Of a DNA stretch of 64,000 nucleotides, positions 9,337 through 18,166 are shown one piece after another. The stretch is from Nocardioides caldifontis (GTDB lineage: Bacteria > Actinomycetota > Actinomycetes > Propionibacteriales > Nocardioidaceae). The stretch spans positions 682,001 through 746,000 of the forward strand of contig NZ_VHIB01000001.1 in the NCBI RefSeq assembly GCF_008087345.1, read 5' to 3'. Under the pieces are notes generated by a model that was given only the letters and a program-made list of their open reading frames with translations, searched no databases and had not been told where the DNA came from. Every line of letters begins with the position of its first letter. Position 1 is the stretch's first letter. The position numbers were made by a program, and so were the translations under genes.

Positions 9337-10794
9337 TCAGTCGGTGGCGCGGACGGCGACGGGCTCCACCTCGGCGGCGTCGGCCGACCGCGGGACCAGC
9401 GCGGCGATCGCGATGCCCAGGAAGGCCGCGGCGGCGCCGACGAGGAAACAGAGCTGGAAGGCGGAGCGGGACGGGAGCTCGAAGGCGCCCATCGACGTGG
9501 TCGAGCTGGTCAGGAGCGCGACCATCACCGCGGAGGCGGTCGTGGTGCCGATCGAGCGCATCAGCCCGTTGATCCCGACGGCCGAGCCGGCTTCGTGCAG
9601 CGGGACGGCGTCCATGATCAGCGTCGGCATCGCGGCGTAGCCGATCCCGACACCGGCGGAGGCCACGCACGAGGCGACGAGCAGCTGCCACGGGGCGTCC
9701 ATCATGAACGCCGCCAGCAGGTACCCGGAGCCGAGCACGGCGGCCCCGATCATCAGCGTCACCTTCGCGCCGGCGTCCCGCATCAGCCGCGCCGACACCG
9801 GTGCGAACACCAGCATCATCAGCCCGCCCGGCGCCATCCAGAGCCCCGCCTGGAGGACCGTCTGGCCGAGCCCGTAGCCGGTCGCCTCGGGCAGCTCGAG
9901 GAGCTGGGGGACGACGATCGCCTGGGCCATCATCCCGAAGCCGACCGCGACCGCCGCGAGGTTGGTGAGCAGGACAGGCTTGCGTGCGGTCACGCGCAGG
10001 TCGCAGAGCGGCTCGTCGCGGGTGAGCTCGAAGCGCGCCCAGACCGCGAGCAGCAGGACGCCGCCCGCCATCGCGCCCCAGGTGCGCCCGCTGTCCCAGC
10101 CCCACTCGTTCGCCTTGGAGATGCCGACCAGGAAGGCCACGAGCCCGGCCGTGAGGCCGAGCGCGCCGACCACGTCGAAGTGGCCCCCGTTGGCGTCGTG
10201 GACGTGCGGGACGAGGAACACCGTGCTCAGCACCATCAGGGCGGCGAGCCCCACGGAGACCCAGAACAGCGCGTGCCACCCCCACCCGTCGGCGATCCAG
10301 GCGGAGAGCGGGAGCCCGATCGCCCCGCCGACGCCGAGGGTGGCGCTCATCGACGCGATCGCGGTGCCCGTCAGGCGCGGCGGCGTCACCTCGCGCATCA
10401 GGCTGATGCCGACCGGGACGAACCCCATGGCCAGCCCCTGCAGGGCGCGGCCCACGAGCATCGGGAGCAGGGCGTCGGACATCGCGCAGACCGCCGAGCC
10501 CAGGAGCAGCACCGCTGCGCTGCCGACCAGGGCCCGCTGCTTGCCGAAGAGGTCGCCCAGGCTGCCGGCGATCGGCATCGCCACCGCCGAGCCGAGGAGC
10601 GTCGCGGTGACCACCCAGGAGGCGTTGGCCGGCGAGGTGTCCAGCAGCTCGGGGAGCTGTCCCTGGATCGGGATGACGAGCGTCTGCATCAACGAGGCGG
10701 CCATGCCGCCGAAGCAGAGGACGACGACGGTGACCAGGGCGCGGTCGGTGGCGGTGGAGGTGGCGGGCGAGCTGGGGGTGTGCGCGGAGCTCAA
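9337..10794 (-). CDS. MFS drug exporter, DHA2 (EmrB/QacA, 14-TM) family
   Basis: A 485-residue transporter with about 14 hydrophobic helices. DHA2 features include WVVTATLLGSAVAMPIAGSL in helix 2 and GRALQGLAMGFVP (motif C-like region). TTG 10794 was chosen because GAAGGA sits just upstream and because length then matches the family. The ATG at 10842 would place the operator inside the coding region. It probably exports hydrophobic or cationic drugs by proton antiport. No regulator gene is adjacent; the palindrome just upstream suggests control in trans. Confidence 0.88.
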   Translation of the reverse strand: MSSAHTPSSPATSTATDRALVTVVVLCFGGMAASLMQTLVIPIQGQLPELLDTSPANASWVVTATLLGSAVAMPIAGSLGDLFGKQRALVGSAAVLLLGSAVCAMSDALLPMLVGRALQGLAMGFVPVGISLMREVTPPRLTGTAIASMSATLGVGGAIGLPLSAWIADGWGWHALFWVSVGLAALMVLSTVFLVPHVHDANGGHFDVVGALGLTAGLVAFLVGISKANEWGWDSGRTWGAMAGGVLLLAVWARFELTRDEPLCDLRVTARKPVLLTNLAAVAVGFGMMAQAIVVPQLLELPEATGYGLGQTVLQAGLWMAPGGLMMLVFAPVSARLMRDAGAKVTLMIGAAVLGSGYLLAAFMMDAPWQLLVASCVASAGVGIGYAAMPTLIMDAVPLHEAGSAVGINGLMRSIGTTTASAVMVALLTSSTTSMGAFELPSRSAFQLCFLVGAAAAFLGIAIAALVPRSADAAEVEPVAVRATD

Positions 10795-10817
10795 GCGGGG
10801 TCCTTCGAATCGTGTGT

Positions 10818-10830
10818 ATCGTGCAACGAT
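10818..10830 (-). promoter_or_regulatory. Palindromic operator candidate upstream of the MFS exporter
   Basis: ATCGTGCAACGAT is a perfect 5-3-5 palindrome 24-36 bp before the exporter's TTG start. A third copy of the half-site (ATCGT) lies next to it on the gene side at 10809-10813. The spacing suits a TetR or MarR repressor. The cognate regulator is not in the neighbourhood. Confidence 0.5.
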
Positions 10831-10925
10831 CCAGTGGACCATGGCGTCGCCCCGCTGTCTCCGTGAGGTACGACTCACCCCTCCCTTTGGAGCCTTGCGG
10901 GCAAGCACCCGACAATCGAGGGGCG

Positions 10926-12239
10926 ATGCCCGACGACACCTACAAGACCCTCGACCTCGCGCTGCGGATCGGCGAGATGCTGCTCTCGTCCGGTGCCGGG
11001 GCGGCCGACGTGACCGCGACGATGCTCTCGGTCACCCACGCGCTGGGGCTCCGCGGGGTCTCCGCCGACGTGACGTTCACCGAGGTGTCGCTGGTCCACC
11101 ACCCGGTCGGGGAGGGGCCGGCCGTCGTGCAGGTGCGGCACGTGACCCACCGCGAGATCGACTACGAGGACCTCACGCTCGTCGACCACCTCGTCCGCGA
11201 CCTCGTCACCGGGGTGATCGACCGTGACGAGGCGCGCACGCAGATGAACCGGCTGACCTCGTCCGGCCACCGCCGGCCCCGCTGGGCGGTGACGTTGGGG
11301 TGGGGCGTGATGGGCGCCGGTGTCGCCGTGCTGCTCGGTGGCGAGCTGCTGGTGATCGCGCTCGCCTTCGTCGCCGCCTGCCTGATCGACCGGATCCAGC
11401 GGTACCTGACCGTGCGTCGGTTCCCGATCTTCTACCAGCAGGTCGCGGGCGGCGCGGTCGCGACGCTGCTCGCGGTCGGCGCCGCGGCCACCGGCGTCGG
11501 GGTGAACCCGTCCCACGTCGTCACGGCCGGGATCGTCATGCTGCTCGCCGGGATCGGCTTCATGGGTGCGACCCAGGACGCGCTCACCGGGTTCCCGCTC
11601 ACCGCGTCGGCCCGGATGATGGAGGTCGTGCTGCTGACGGCCGGGATCCTGGCCGGGGTGAGCCTCGGCCTGACCGTCGGCGAGCTGCTCGGCTTCGAGC
11701 TCGGCCGCGTGCAGCCCGGCGCCATCGGTCTCGCGGAGGCCTCCATGATGGCGTTCGGCGCAGGCGTGACGGCCGCCGCCTTCGCGTTCTCCTCCTACGC
11801 ACCGCTCCGGGCGCTGCTCCCGGTCGCGGCGGTCGGCGCGTTGGGCACCGGTGCGTACGCCGCCGTGGGCAGCGTCGAGGTGGGCCGCCCATGGGCGTCG
11901 GCGGTGGCCGCGGTGTTCATCGGCGTCGTGAGCTACTCGGTGGCCGGTCGCGTGCGGGTGCCGCCGCTGGTCGTCGTCGTGCCGGCGATCGTGCCGCTGC
12001 TCCCCGGGCTCGCGATCTTCCGCGGCCTCGCCGGGCTGGCCGACGGGGGCAACGGGATGCTCCACCTGGCCACGGCCGGCGCGACGGCGATCGCCCTGGC
12101 GGCCGGGGTGATCCTCGGCCAGTACATCGCACAGCCGCTCAAGCGCGAGGCCCGCAAGCTGGAGACCCGGCTCTCCGGCCCGCGCCTGGTCGGCCCGCTC
12201 CGCGTGCGCGCCGTACGACGGGCCGCGGGGCGTGGCTGA
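10926..12239 (+). CDS. Threonine/serine exporter family protein (ThrE-like)
   Basis: A 437-residue protein with the two-domain layout of Corynebacterium ThrE. The N-terminal DUF1212-type region (residues 1-255) contains LLSSGAGAADV and the conserved GLRGVSADVTFTEVSL. It is followed by several helices. A second membrane domain (ThrE_2/DUF3815-like) follows, with VPAIVPLLPGLAIFRGL near residue 360. ThrE exports threonine and serine using the proton motive force. ATG 10926 starts the conserved domain directly. It is a single-gene unit divergent from the MFS gene. Confidence 0.9.
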   Translation: MPDDTYKTLDLALRIGEMLLSSGAGAADVTATMLSVTHALGLRGVSADVTFTEVSLVHHPVGEGPAVVQVRHVTHREIDYEDLTLVDHLVRDLVTGVIDRDEARTQMNRLTSSGHRRPRWAVTLGWGVMGAGVAVLLGGELLVIALAFVAACLIDRIQRYLTVRRFPIFYQQVAGGAVATLLAVGAAATGVGVNPSHVVTAGIVMLLAGIGFMGATQDALTGFPLTASARMMEVVLLTAGILAGVSLGLTVGELLGFELGRVQPGAIGLAEASMMAFGAGVTAAAFAFSSYAPLRALLPVAAVGALGTGAYAAVGSVEVGRPWASAVAAVFIGVVSYSVAGRVRVPPLVVVVPAIVPLLPGLAIFRGLAGLADGGNGMLHLATAGATAIALAAGVILGQYIAQPLKREARKLETRLSGPRLVGPLRVRAVRRAAGRG

Positions 12240-12266
12240 ACGACCGGCTGCGCAGTCGGGCTTCCG

Positions 12267-12494
12267 CTAGCTGTTCTTCTTGGCGGTCGCCTTGCCGCCC
12301 TTGCTGCCGGCCTTCTTCTTCTGGGCCGTCGTCCCGCCCTGGGAGCTGTCGCCGCCCGAGCCGCTCTTCTTGCCGCCCTTCTTCGAGGCGTCGGGCGTGT
12401 TGGCGATCTTGGCGGCGCGCTCCTTGGACATCCCCTTGTCCTTGAGCGCCTCGTACTGCTTCTCGTTCTTGACGTTCGCTGACTTGCTCGGCAT
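12267..12494 (-). CDS. Small Lys/Gly-rich conserved protein (DUF7218-like)
   Basis: A 75-residue protein. The N-terminal 35 residues match a small conserved actinobacterial family with the pattern SANVKNEKQYEALKDKGMSKERAAKIAN. The rest is a disordered, very basic Lys/Gly/Ser tail. There is no membrane segment. The basic tail suggests nucleic-acid association, but the function is unknown. It lies convergent to ThrE and just upstream of the SIS gene on the opposite side. Confidence 0.75.
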   Translation of the reverse strand: MPSKSANVKNEKQYEALKDKGMSKERAAKIANTPDASKKGGKKSGSGGDSSQGGTTAQKKKAGSKGGKATAKKNS

Positions 12495-12544
12495 CGCGGC
12501 CCTCCGTTCGTTTCAGCGCGACACTTACCCGGAGGCGGCGCTCG

Positions 12545-13504
12545 TCACGCACCCAGCCACAGGTGGGCGGCGACCAGCTCGACCGGGAGCACCTCCGCGA
12601 GCAGCCGTACGTCGTCCTCGTCGTCGTGCGGGTAGCGGAGCACGTACGACGCGGCGGGGAACGCCCCTCCGACCGCGACCACCTTGGTGCCGCGCGGGCG
12701 GGTCCACTCGAGGATCCCGTCGTCCCACCGCGACCCGGCGAAGACGAGCAGCCGGTAGTCGGTGTTCTTGGTCAGGTAGACGTCGACGTGCGCCCAGTCG
12801 CCGGCCTCGCAGCCGACGGCGGCGCGGCGCGGCCCCTCGCGGAGCATCAGCGCGGACTGCTGCGCCGAGGAGAGTCGGCGTGCGGGTGCGGCGAGGTGTA
12901 CCCCGTGCGGCCCGTCGAGCAACCCGGTCACCGCGGGCAGCCAGCTGCTCGTGCCGTCCAGCAGGGCGGCCGAGGCCTCCGCCGCCTTCGCGACCGTGGT
13001 GGCCAGCGCCCCGCGGTCGCCGCCGGTCAGCCGGGCCTCGAGGGCGAGGAGCTGGACCAGCGTGTGCTGGAAGCTCCGGCACGCGACACCGCCGACCTCG
13101 GGCCCGGCCTCCATGAGCACCGTGGCGTCGCACCGCTCGGTCAGCGGCGACCCCGGGGTGTTGGTCAGGGCGACCGTCCGGCAGCCGGCGGGGAGCCGGT
13201 CGAGGGCGTCGAGGGTCTCGCGCGAGGATCCCGTGGCCGAGATCGCGACCACCAGCGTCCCCGGGCCCCACGACGGGACGAGGTCGCTGCTCGCCAGCTC
13301 GGCCACCGCGACGACGCCGCGGGCGCGGAGCCGGGCCGCGGCGACAGAGGCCGCGTAGGCGGAGGAGCCCATGCCCAGCAGGACGACCCGTTCCGGCGCC
13401 GGTCCGGTCGGGGCCCACGGGTCCTCGGCGCGCAGCCGGTCGGCGAGCGCCGCCAGCACCTCGGGCTTGCGGTGCAGGTCGGCGAGGAACCCTTCGGGGC
13501 TCAT
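12545..13504 (-). CDS. SIS-domain sugar isomerase/deaminase-like protein
   Basis: A 319-residue protein with two SIS domains like the isomerase half of GlmS. SIS-1 has LLGMGSSAYAA and AISATGSSRETLDAL for phosphosugar binding. SIS-2 includes SSAQQSALMLREGPRRAAVG. There is no glutaminase domain, so it would act on a phosphosugar, plausibly interconverting glucosamine-6-P and fructose-6-P plus ammonia. Its ATG overlaps the kinase stop (ATGA), so it is the last gene of a coupled operon. The enzyme direction and substrate are inferred from the neighbouring kinase. Confidence 0.87.
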   Translation of the reverse strand: MSPEGFLADLHRKPEVLAALADRLRAEDPWAPTGPAPERVVLLGMGSSAYAASVAAARLRARGVVAVAELASSDLVPSWGPGTLVVAISATGSSRETLDALDRLPAGCRTVALTNTPGSPLTERCDATVLMEAGPEVGGVACRSFQHTLVQLLALEARLTGGDRGALATTVAKAAEASAALLDGTSSWLPAVTGLLDGPHGVHLAAPARRLSSAQQSALMLREGPRRAAVGCEAGDWAHVDVYLTKNTDYRLLVFAGSRWDDGILEWTRPRGTKVVAVGGAFPAASYVLRYPHDDEDDVRLLAEVLPVELVAAHLWLGA

Positions 13505-14877
13505 CGGTCCACCTCCTCGAGAAGGGCCGGCAGCGCGGCCACGGGGACGTACTCCCACCGGGGTAGGTGGGTGGCGGCGTAGACGAACTCCCGGCACACC
13601 TGCTGGAGCCGGAACGGCCGGACCAGCGCGGGCTCGAGGAGCTCCCTGCGTCCAGCGCCCGCGGTGGTCGCGCGGTAGCCGGCGAGGAACGCCTGCTGCT
13701 GCGCGCGGGCGAGCCGGGCGACGACCTCCGCGTCGTGGTGCGGCTCGTGGCGGCGCAGGACGAGGGCGGCGTGGTGCAGCGACTGGACCATGCCGGCGAC
13801 GTCGAGGGCGGCCGGTCGCAGCGCCAGCCGCTCCTCGGGAGCCACGACGGGGTTCCCGTCGAAGTCGGTCACGACGTACTCGAGCCGCCCCGTCCCATCG
13901 CCCCTCCCCGTCCCCGCAGTGCCCGGCACCGCCCGGCGCAGCAGCTGGCCGACGTGCAGGTCTCCGTGGACGCGGGTCACGAGCGCCTCGCGCGCGGTCG
14001 CCGCGGCCCACCCCTCGGCGAGCGCGGCGCGCAGCCGGGGCGCGGCGCTGGCGAGGAGGTCGTGCGCGGGCCCACGGGTCACCGCGAGGGCGCGCTCCAC
14101 GTCGTGCTCGGCCGCGGTGCGCCAGTCGGCGACCTCCTCGGCTGCGGCCGGCCGAGCGTGATCGGCCAGCGCGACGTGCAGCTGGGCGACGAGCTCGCCG
14201 GCGCAGCCGCCGCTGTCGGCGACCCGCTGCTCCGACCCCTCCTGGACCGCTTGACGCAGGTCGTCGACGGCCCAGGTCCAGCCGTCGGTGACGCCGGGCA
14301 GGAAGGAGACGACGGAGGCGACGAGCCTCGGCGCGACCCCGCCGCCGGGGCGCCACTCGACGAACCCCCACGGGCGCGGCGTCCCGCTGAACCGGCGGCG
14401 CACCAGCTCGGCGAGCACGGTCGGCGCGGGGTGCGGCCCGGGCTCGGCGAGGAAGGTCCACTTGACGACCGCTTGCTCCCCGACGACCACGGACTCGTTG
14501 GTCTGGTCGACGGTCACGGCCCGCTCGCCGGCCACCGGGTCGGCGTGCCACGCGGTGACGACGAAGGCGCCGTCGCGGCGGGAGCCGCCCGCGAGGAGGG
14601 CGAGCAGGGCCTCGGACGCCCCGTCACCCTGGCGTGCCCGGCGCACCCCGGAGCCGTCGGCGACCAGCGGCACGGGGTAGCTGCGCCCCCGGTCGTCGAG
14701 CACCACGGCGAGCCACGTGTGCGGGCCGAGCGGGAGCGCGTCGGCCAGCGCCGGCGGGCCCGCGGGCTGCTCGTCCCCGTCGGACCGGTGGGCGGGCAGC
14801 AGTGCGGACCATCCTGCGCGGGCCACCGCGCGGGGCAGGTCGACGACGCCGCGCGGCCGGGAAGCCGCGTCCGTCAC
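13501..14877 (-). CDS. Maltokinase-fold phosphotransferase, probable glucosamine kinase
   Basis: A 458-residue protein. An N-terminal cap like that of mycobacterial maltokinases covers residues 1-100, and a C-terminal aminoglycoside-phosphotransferase-like domain follows. The catalytic loop is TRVHGDLHVGQLLR near residue 300. The metal-binding segment is VTDFDGNPV near residue 330. Maltokinases usually have a DFEGEP-type segment; DFDGNP is closer, from memory, to the actinobacterial glucosamine kinase family. The start GTG overlaps the glycosyltransferase stop (GTGA). The SIS gene downstream is the expected next step for glucosamine-6-P. The substrate remains an inference. Confidence 0.82.
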   Translation of the reverse strand: MTDAASRPRGVVDLPRAVARAGWSALLPAHRSDGDEQPAGPPALADALPLGPHTWLAVVLDDRGRSYPVPLVADGSGVRRARQGDGASEALLALLAGGSRRDGAFVVTAWHADPVAGERAVTVDQTNESVVVGEQAVVKWTFLAEPGPHPAPTVLAELVRRRFSGTPRPWGFVEWRPGGGVAPRLVASVVSFLPGVTDGWTWAVDDLRQAVQEGSEQRVADSGGCAGELVAQLHVALADHARPAAAEEVADWRTAAEHDVERALAVTRGPAHDLLASAAPRLRAALAEGWAAATAREALVTRVHGDLHVGQLLRRAVPGTAGTGRGDGTGRLEYVVTDFDGNPVVAPEERLALRPAALDVAGMVQSLHHAALVLRRHEPHHDAEVVARLARAQQQAFLAGYRATTAGAGRRELLEPALVRPFRLQQVCREFVYAATHLPRWEYVPVAALPALLEEVDR

Positions 14878-16199
14878 CTCGCGGGGGCGTGCGACAGCCC
14901 GACCTGCTCGATGATGTCGGCGCCGCGGGTCAGCCCGTCGCGCTCCCGGATCCGGGCCCCCATCGCGTCCATCCGCGCGCGCAGCTCCGTGTCGCCGAGC
15001 AGGCGCTCGATGGCGCCGTTGAGCTCCTCCGGCGTGAACTCGTAGGTGGCGAGCCGGACGCCGAAGCCGAGCTCGTGCATGCGCTGGGCGTTGTCGTACT
15101 GGTCCCAGAACAGCGGGAGCAGCACCATCGGCTTGCCGAAGTGCAGCGACTCGGTCGTGGTGTTGTTCCCGCCGTGGGTCACCACCAGGTCGACCTGCGG
15201 GATCACCTTGGTCTGCGGGAGCGTCTGCTCGCCGACCATGTTGTCGGCCAGCTTGATCCTGTCGGCCTGGGGGCCCTTGCTCACGATGAACCGGTGAGGG
15301 CTGTCGGCGAGGGCGTCGACGAGCCGCTGCATCAGCTCGACGTCGGCGCCGCCGAGCGAGCCGAGCGAGACGTAGACGAGCGCCGAGCCCTCGGGGCGGT
15401 CCGCGACGGCCTCGGGCAGGACGTACTCGTCGTCGGTGCGGCGCACGCTGGAGTCGATCCGGTGCCAGGAGCCGTCGAGCGGGCGGCGGTCGACGTAGTC
15501 GGCCTCCTCCGGGAAGACGTAGATGTTCGCGGCGTTGTCGCGCGGCATGAACTCCAGGTAGGGGAGCGGTGCCGCACCCTGCTCGACCACCCAGGCGTTG
15601 AACGTCTCCCACATCTCCTTGTGGGTGCGCTCGAACTCCTCGCGGAACGGCGCCCACGAGGCCGGGTCGTCCTGCGCGAGCCCTGACAGCGGGGGCGCGA
15701 TGCTGTCGCCCGGCACCTCGAGCGGGTTGCAGGAGACGATGCGCACGAAGGGCGCGCCGCTGGTGGCGAGCGCCGGGAACAGCACGACGTTGTCCTCGAC
15801 GAGGACGTCGGGGCGGACCTCGTCGATGATCTTCTTCAGCGCCGGCTCGGCGTACACCGCGCCGTCGATCAGGGCCTGGTACGTCGGCTTGACGAACGTC
15901 GAGAGCTGCTCGGTCGTGGTCTTGCGGAACTCCGGGGCGGTCTCGGCGATGAAGTCGGTCCAGAACTGGCCGGCGTCCTCCTCGCCCGCGTCCGGGTCGG
16001 GGGCGGCGAGGTCGACGAGCCGCTCCTCGAAGCCGAGCGGCTCGAGCTTGCCGGCCCACGAGGACTCCGAGGCGAACACGACGCGGTGGCCGCGCTTGAC
16101 GAGGAGGTCGCCCAGGCCGATGCACTGGTTGGTCGGCCCGTAGGCCGACTCGGGCAGGAAGAGCACGGTGAGGCTGCGGGCTGCGGGCTGGTCCGGCAT
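14874..16199 (-). CDS. GT1 (UGT/MGT-type) glycosyltransferase
   Basis: A 441-residue GT-B enzyme. The N-terminal Rossmann half starts LTVLFLPESAYGPTNQCIGL and binds the acceptor. The C-terminal half holds VYVSLGSLG and HGGNNTTTESLHFGKPMVLL, the nucleotide-sugar site shared with macrolide and plant UGTs, ending in LFWDQYDNAQR. No signal or membrane segment is present. Such enzymes move a sugar from a UDP or dTDP donor to small hydrophobic molecules or lipids. It is the second gene after TetR, with only 30 bp between them, and is coupled to the kinase. The acceptor is unknown. Confidence 0.9.
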   Translation of the reverse strand: MPDQPAARSLTVLFLPESAYGPTNQCIGLGDLLVKRGHRVVFASESSWAGKLEPLGFEERLVDLAAPDPDAGEEDAGQFWTDFIAETAPEFRKTTTEQLSTFVKPTYQALIDGAVYAEPALKKIIDEVRPDVLVEDNVVLFPALATSGAPFVRIVSCNPLEVPGDSIAPPLSGLAQDDPASWAPFREEFERTHKEMWETFNAWVVEQGAAPLPYLEFMPRDNAANIYVFPEEADYVDRRPLDGSWHRIDSSVRRTDDEYVLPEAVADRPEGSALVYVSLGSLGGADVELMQRLVDALADSPHRFIVSKGPQADRIKLADNMVGEQTLPQTKVIPQVDLVVTHGGNNTTTESLHFGKPMVLLPLFWDQYDNAQRMHELGFGVRLATYEFTPEELNGAIERLLGDTELRARMDAMGARIRERDGLTRGADIIEQVGLSHAPAR

Positions 16200-16229
16200 G
16201 GCGGTTCTCCTGTGTCTCAGGTGGGTCGG

Positions 16230-16844
16230 TCAGGCGGGCACGGTGGCAGGGACGTCGAGGGGGTGCGACGTGGCGAGCCGCGCGTAGTCGAGGATCAGCT
16301 CGGTGGCGACCGCGTGGTCGATCGTCGCGTGGCGGGCGGCCATCCGGTAGCCGTAGGCGTCCTCGAGGGCGACGATGTTGCGGCCGATCGTCTGCGAGTC
16401 GTGCTGCAGCGTGAACGTGCCGCTGGCCGCGCCGGACTCGAGGATGATCTGGTACATCGCGACCTGGCGGTCGTAGAGGGCGGTGAGCATCGCGGCGTAC
16501 ACCGGGTAGCGCGACGCTGCGCCGCCGAGCGCGCAGAGCAGCTTCACGTCGTCGTCGTCGGAGTCGCGCGGGAGCCCGGAGGCAACCGTGACGACGAGCT
16601 TCTCCGCCGGCGACGACAGCCCCTGGACCGCGCGGACGCGGTTGTCGAGGAACCGCTCCATCACCGCGCGGTTCGCCTCGACCAGCAGCGTCTGGACGTC
16701 GGGGAAGTGGTAGAGGATCGCGCCCGACGTCAGCCCCGCCATGTCGGCGATGTCCTTCAGCCGCACGTCGGCGCCGTGCATGACGACGGCGCGCTGGGCT
16801 GCTGCGAGCAGCCGTTCGCGGCGCTGCTGACGGCCGTTGGCCAT
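16230..16844 (-). CDS. TetR/AcrR family regulator
   Basis: A 204-residue regulator. The TetR_N helix-turn-helix lies at residues 8-55 (RRERLLAAAQRAV, LKDIADMAGLTSGAILYHFPD), followed by an all-alpha ligand domain. ATG 16844 follows GGAGGAGGGA; an upstream in-frame GTG at 16880 lacks a better site. It heads the leftward glycosyltransferase-kinase-SIS operon and faces the polyamine operon across 200 bp, so it could control either or both. The inducer might be a polyamine or the glycosylated compound; nothing in the sequence decides this. Confidence 0.88.
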   Translation of the reverse strand: MANGRQQRRERLLAAAQRAVVMHGADVRLKDIADMAGLTSGAILYHFPDVQTLLVEANRAVMERFLDNRVRAVQGLSSPAEKLVVTVASGLPRDSDDDDVKLLCALGGAASRYPVYAAMLTALYDRQVAMYQIILESGAASGTFTLQHDSQTIGRNIVALEDAYGYRMAARHATIDHAVATELILDYARLATSHPLDVPATVPA

Positions 16845-16943
16845 GGGGACGCGTCCCTCCTCCCTCGGGGTGGGCGTCACTGTGTCACGACCCGAGCGGA
16901 ATTTGAAGGTTCATTCAGAAAATGGTCCGGATGCGTGTGTGAA

Positions 16944-16988
16944 CAGCATGTTTCGGGTCTTGCGAAATCTGAACGATGCTGCAATCTT
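16944..16988 (+). promoter_or_regulatory. Promoter/operator region of the polyamine operon
   Basis: TTGCGA (16960-16965), 17 bp and AATCTT (16983-16988) form a plausible -35/-10 for the ABC operon. It sits inside an imperfect dyad, CAGCAT (16944-16949) with ATGCTG (16976-16981) and inner TTTCG/CGAAA. A second candidate, TGAAGGTTCA, lies at 16904-16913 closer to the TetR start. Either could bind the divergent TetR. Confidence 0.45.
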
Positions 16989-17044
16989 CTGCGGAACCGG
17001 CGTCGTGGGGGCGTCGGGCCGTCGGGGGAGAAGCGGAGATCCAG

Positions 17045-18166
17045 ATGAAGAGCACGGTGTGGCGCAGGCGCGCCGCCTTCCCGGTCGCCGTCGCCAGCTC
17101 GCTGGCGCTGGCCCTGTCCGCCTGCGGCGGTGACGACGAGGGCGGCAGTGCCGAGGAGCCCACGGCGATCGACACCGAGGCCGACCTCAGCGGCCAGGAG
17201 ATCGTCGTCACCAACTGGGCCGAGTACATGCCCGAGAACATCGCCGAGCTCGTGAAGGAGGAGACCGGCGCGACCGTCAAGGTCACCGAGCACGCGACGA
17301 ACGAGGAGATGGTCGCCAAGGTGACCGGCTCCGGCGGCGAGGGGCTCGACGTGATCTTCGGTTCGCAGCCGTTCCTCGAGGCGTTCGCCAAGGAGGGGCT
17401 GCTCGAGCCGATCGACCCGCAGTACCTCGAGAACTGGGAGAACCTCGACCCGAAGGCGCAGGAGATCTCCGAGGTCGACGGCCAGACCTACTGGGCGCCG
17501 TACACCTGGGGCACCACCGGCATCTGCTACCGCGAGGACCTCGTCGACGAGGCGCCGACCAGCTGGATGGACCTCCTCGAGCCCGAGGACAAGTACAAGG
17601 GCAAGGTCACGATGATGGGCACCGAGCGCTGGGCGGTGCTGCCGGCGCAGAAGGCCCTCGGCTACTCGCTGAACACGACCGACCCCGACGAGATGGAGGA
17701 GGTCAAGCAGCTGATGCTGAAGGCCAAGCCCAACCTCCTCGCCTACGACGACACCACCTTCTACGAGCGGCTGATCAGCGGCGAGGCCGTGATGGTCGAG
17801 GCCTGGGACGGCTGGTGCAACTACGGCATCGCCGAGAACCCGGACATCAAGTTCGTCGTCCCCGAGGAGGGGTCGGACCTCTTCGTCGACGGGATGGCGA
17901 TCCTGAAGTCGTCGAAGAGCAAGGAGGCGGCGTACGCCTTCATCGACACGATCCTCGATGCGGAGAACCACGCCTGGGCGGCGGAGAACATCCTCTACGG
18001 CGTGCCGAACAAGGCCGCGATGGACTCGCTGCCGAAGAAGCTCACCCAGCAGTTCACCACCCTCGGCGAGCGCCGGGAGGAGATGCTCGAGGGCGAGAAC
18101 ATGACCGACATCGGTGACGCGGCCTCGCTCTACAACCAGATCATCACCGAGGTCACGGCCTCCTGA
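17045..18166 (+). CDS. Polyamine-type ABC transporter substrate-binding lipoprotein (PotD-like)
   Basis: A 373-residue lipoprotein: basic N-terminus, hydrophobic core and lipobox LALSACG with the modified Cys near residue 26. The mature part is a PotD/PotF-type family 1 binding protein with VTNWAEYMPENIAELV, GLDVIFGSQPFLEAF and AYTFIDTILDAENHA-like segments (here AYAFIDTILD). It should capture spermidine or putrescine outside the membrane for the two permeases that follow. ATG 17045 follows a purine-rich GGGGAGAAGCGGAG. It is the first gene of a six-gene operon with overlapping stops and starts. Confidence 0.92.
   Translation: MKSTVWRRRAAFPVAVASSLALALSACGGDDEGGSAEEPTAIDTEADLSGQEIVVTNWAEYMPENIAELVKEETGATVKVTEHATNEEMVAKVTGSGGEGLDVIFGSQPFLEAFAKEGLLEPIDPQYLENWENLDPKAQEISEVDGQTYWAPYTWGTTGICYREDLVDEAPTSWMDLLEPEDKYKGKVTMMGTERWAVLPAQKALGYSLNTTDPDEMEEVKQLMLKAKPNLLAYDDTTFYERLISGEAVMVEAWDGWCNYGIAENPDIKFVVPEEGSDLFVDGMAILKSSKSKEAAYAFIDTILDAENHAWAAENILYGVPNKAAMDSLPKKLTQQFTTLGERREEMLEGENMTDIGDAASLYNQIITEVTAS

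Noticed and set aside
16904-16913. TGAAGGTTCA as a definite TetR operator.
   Set aside because: The palindrome is short and the flanks match poorly, so it is mentioned only as a second candidate within the promoter entry.
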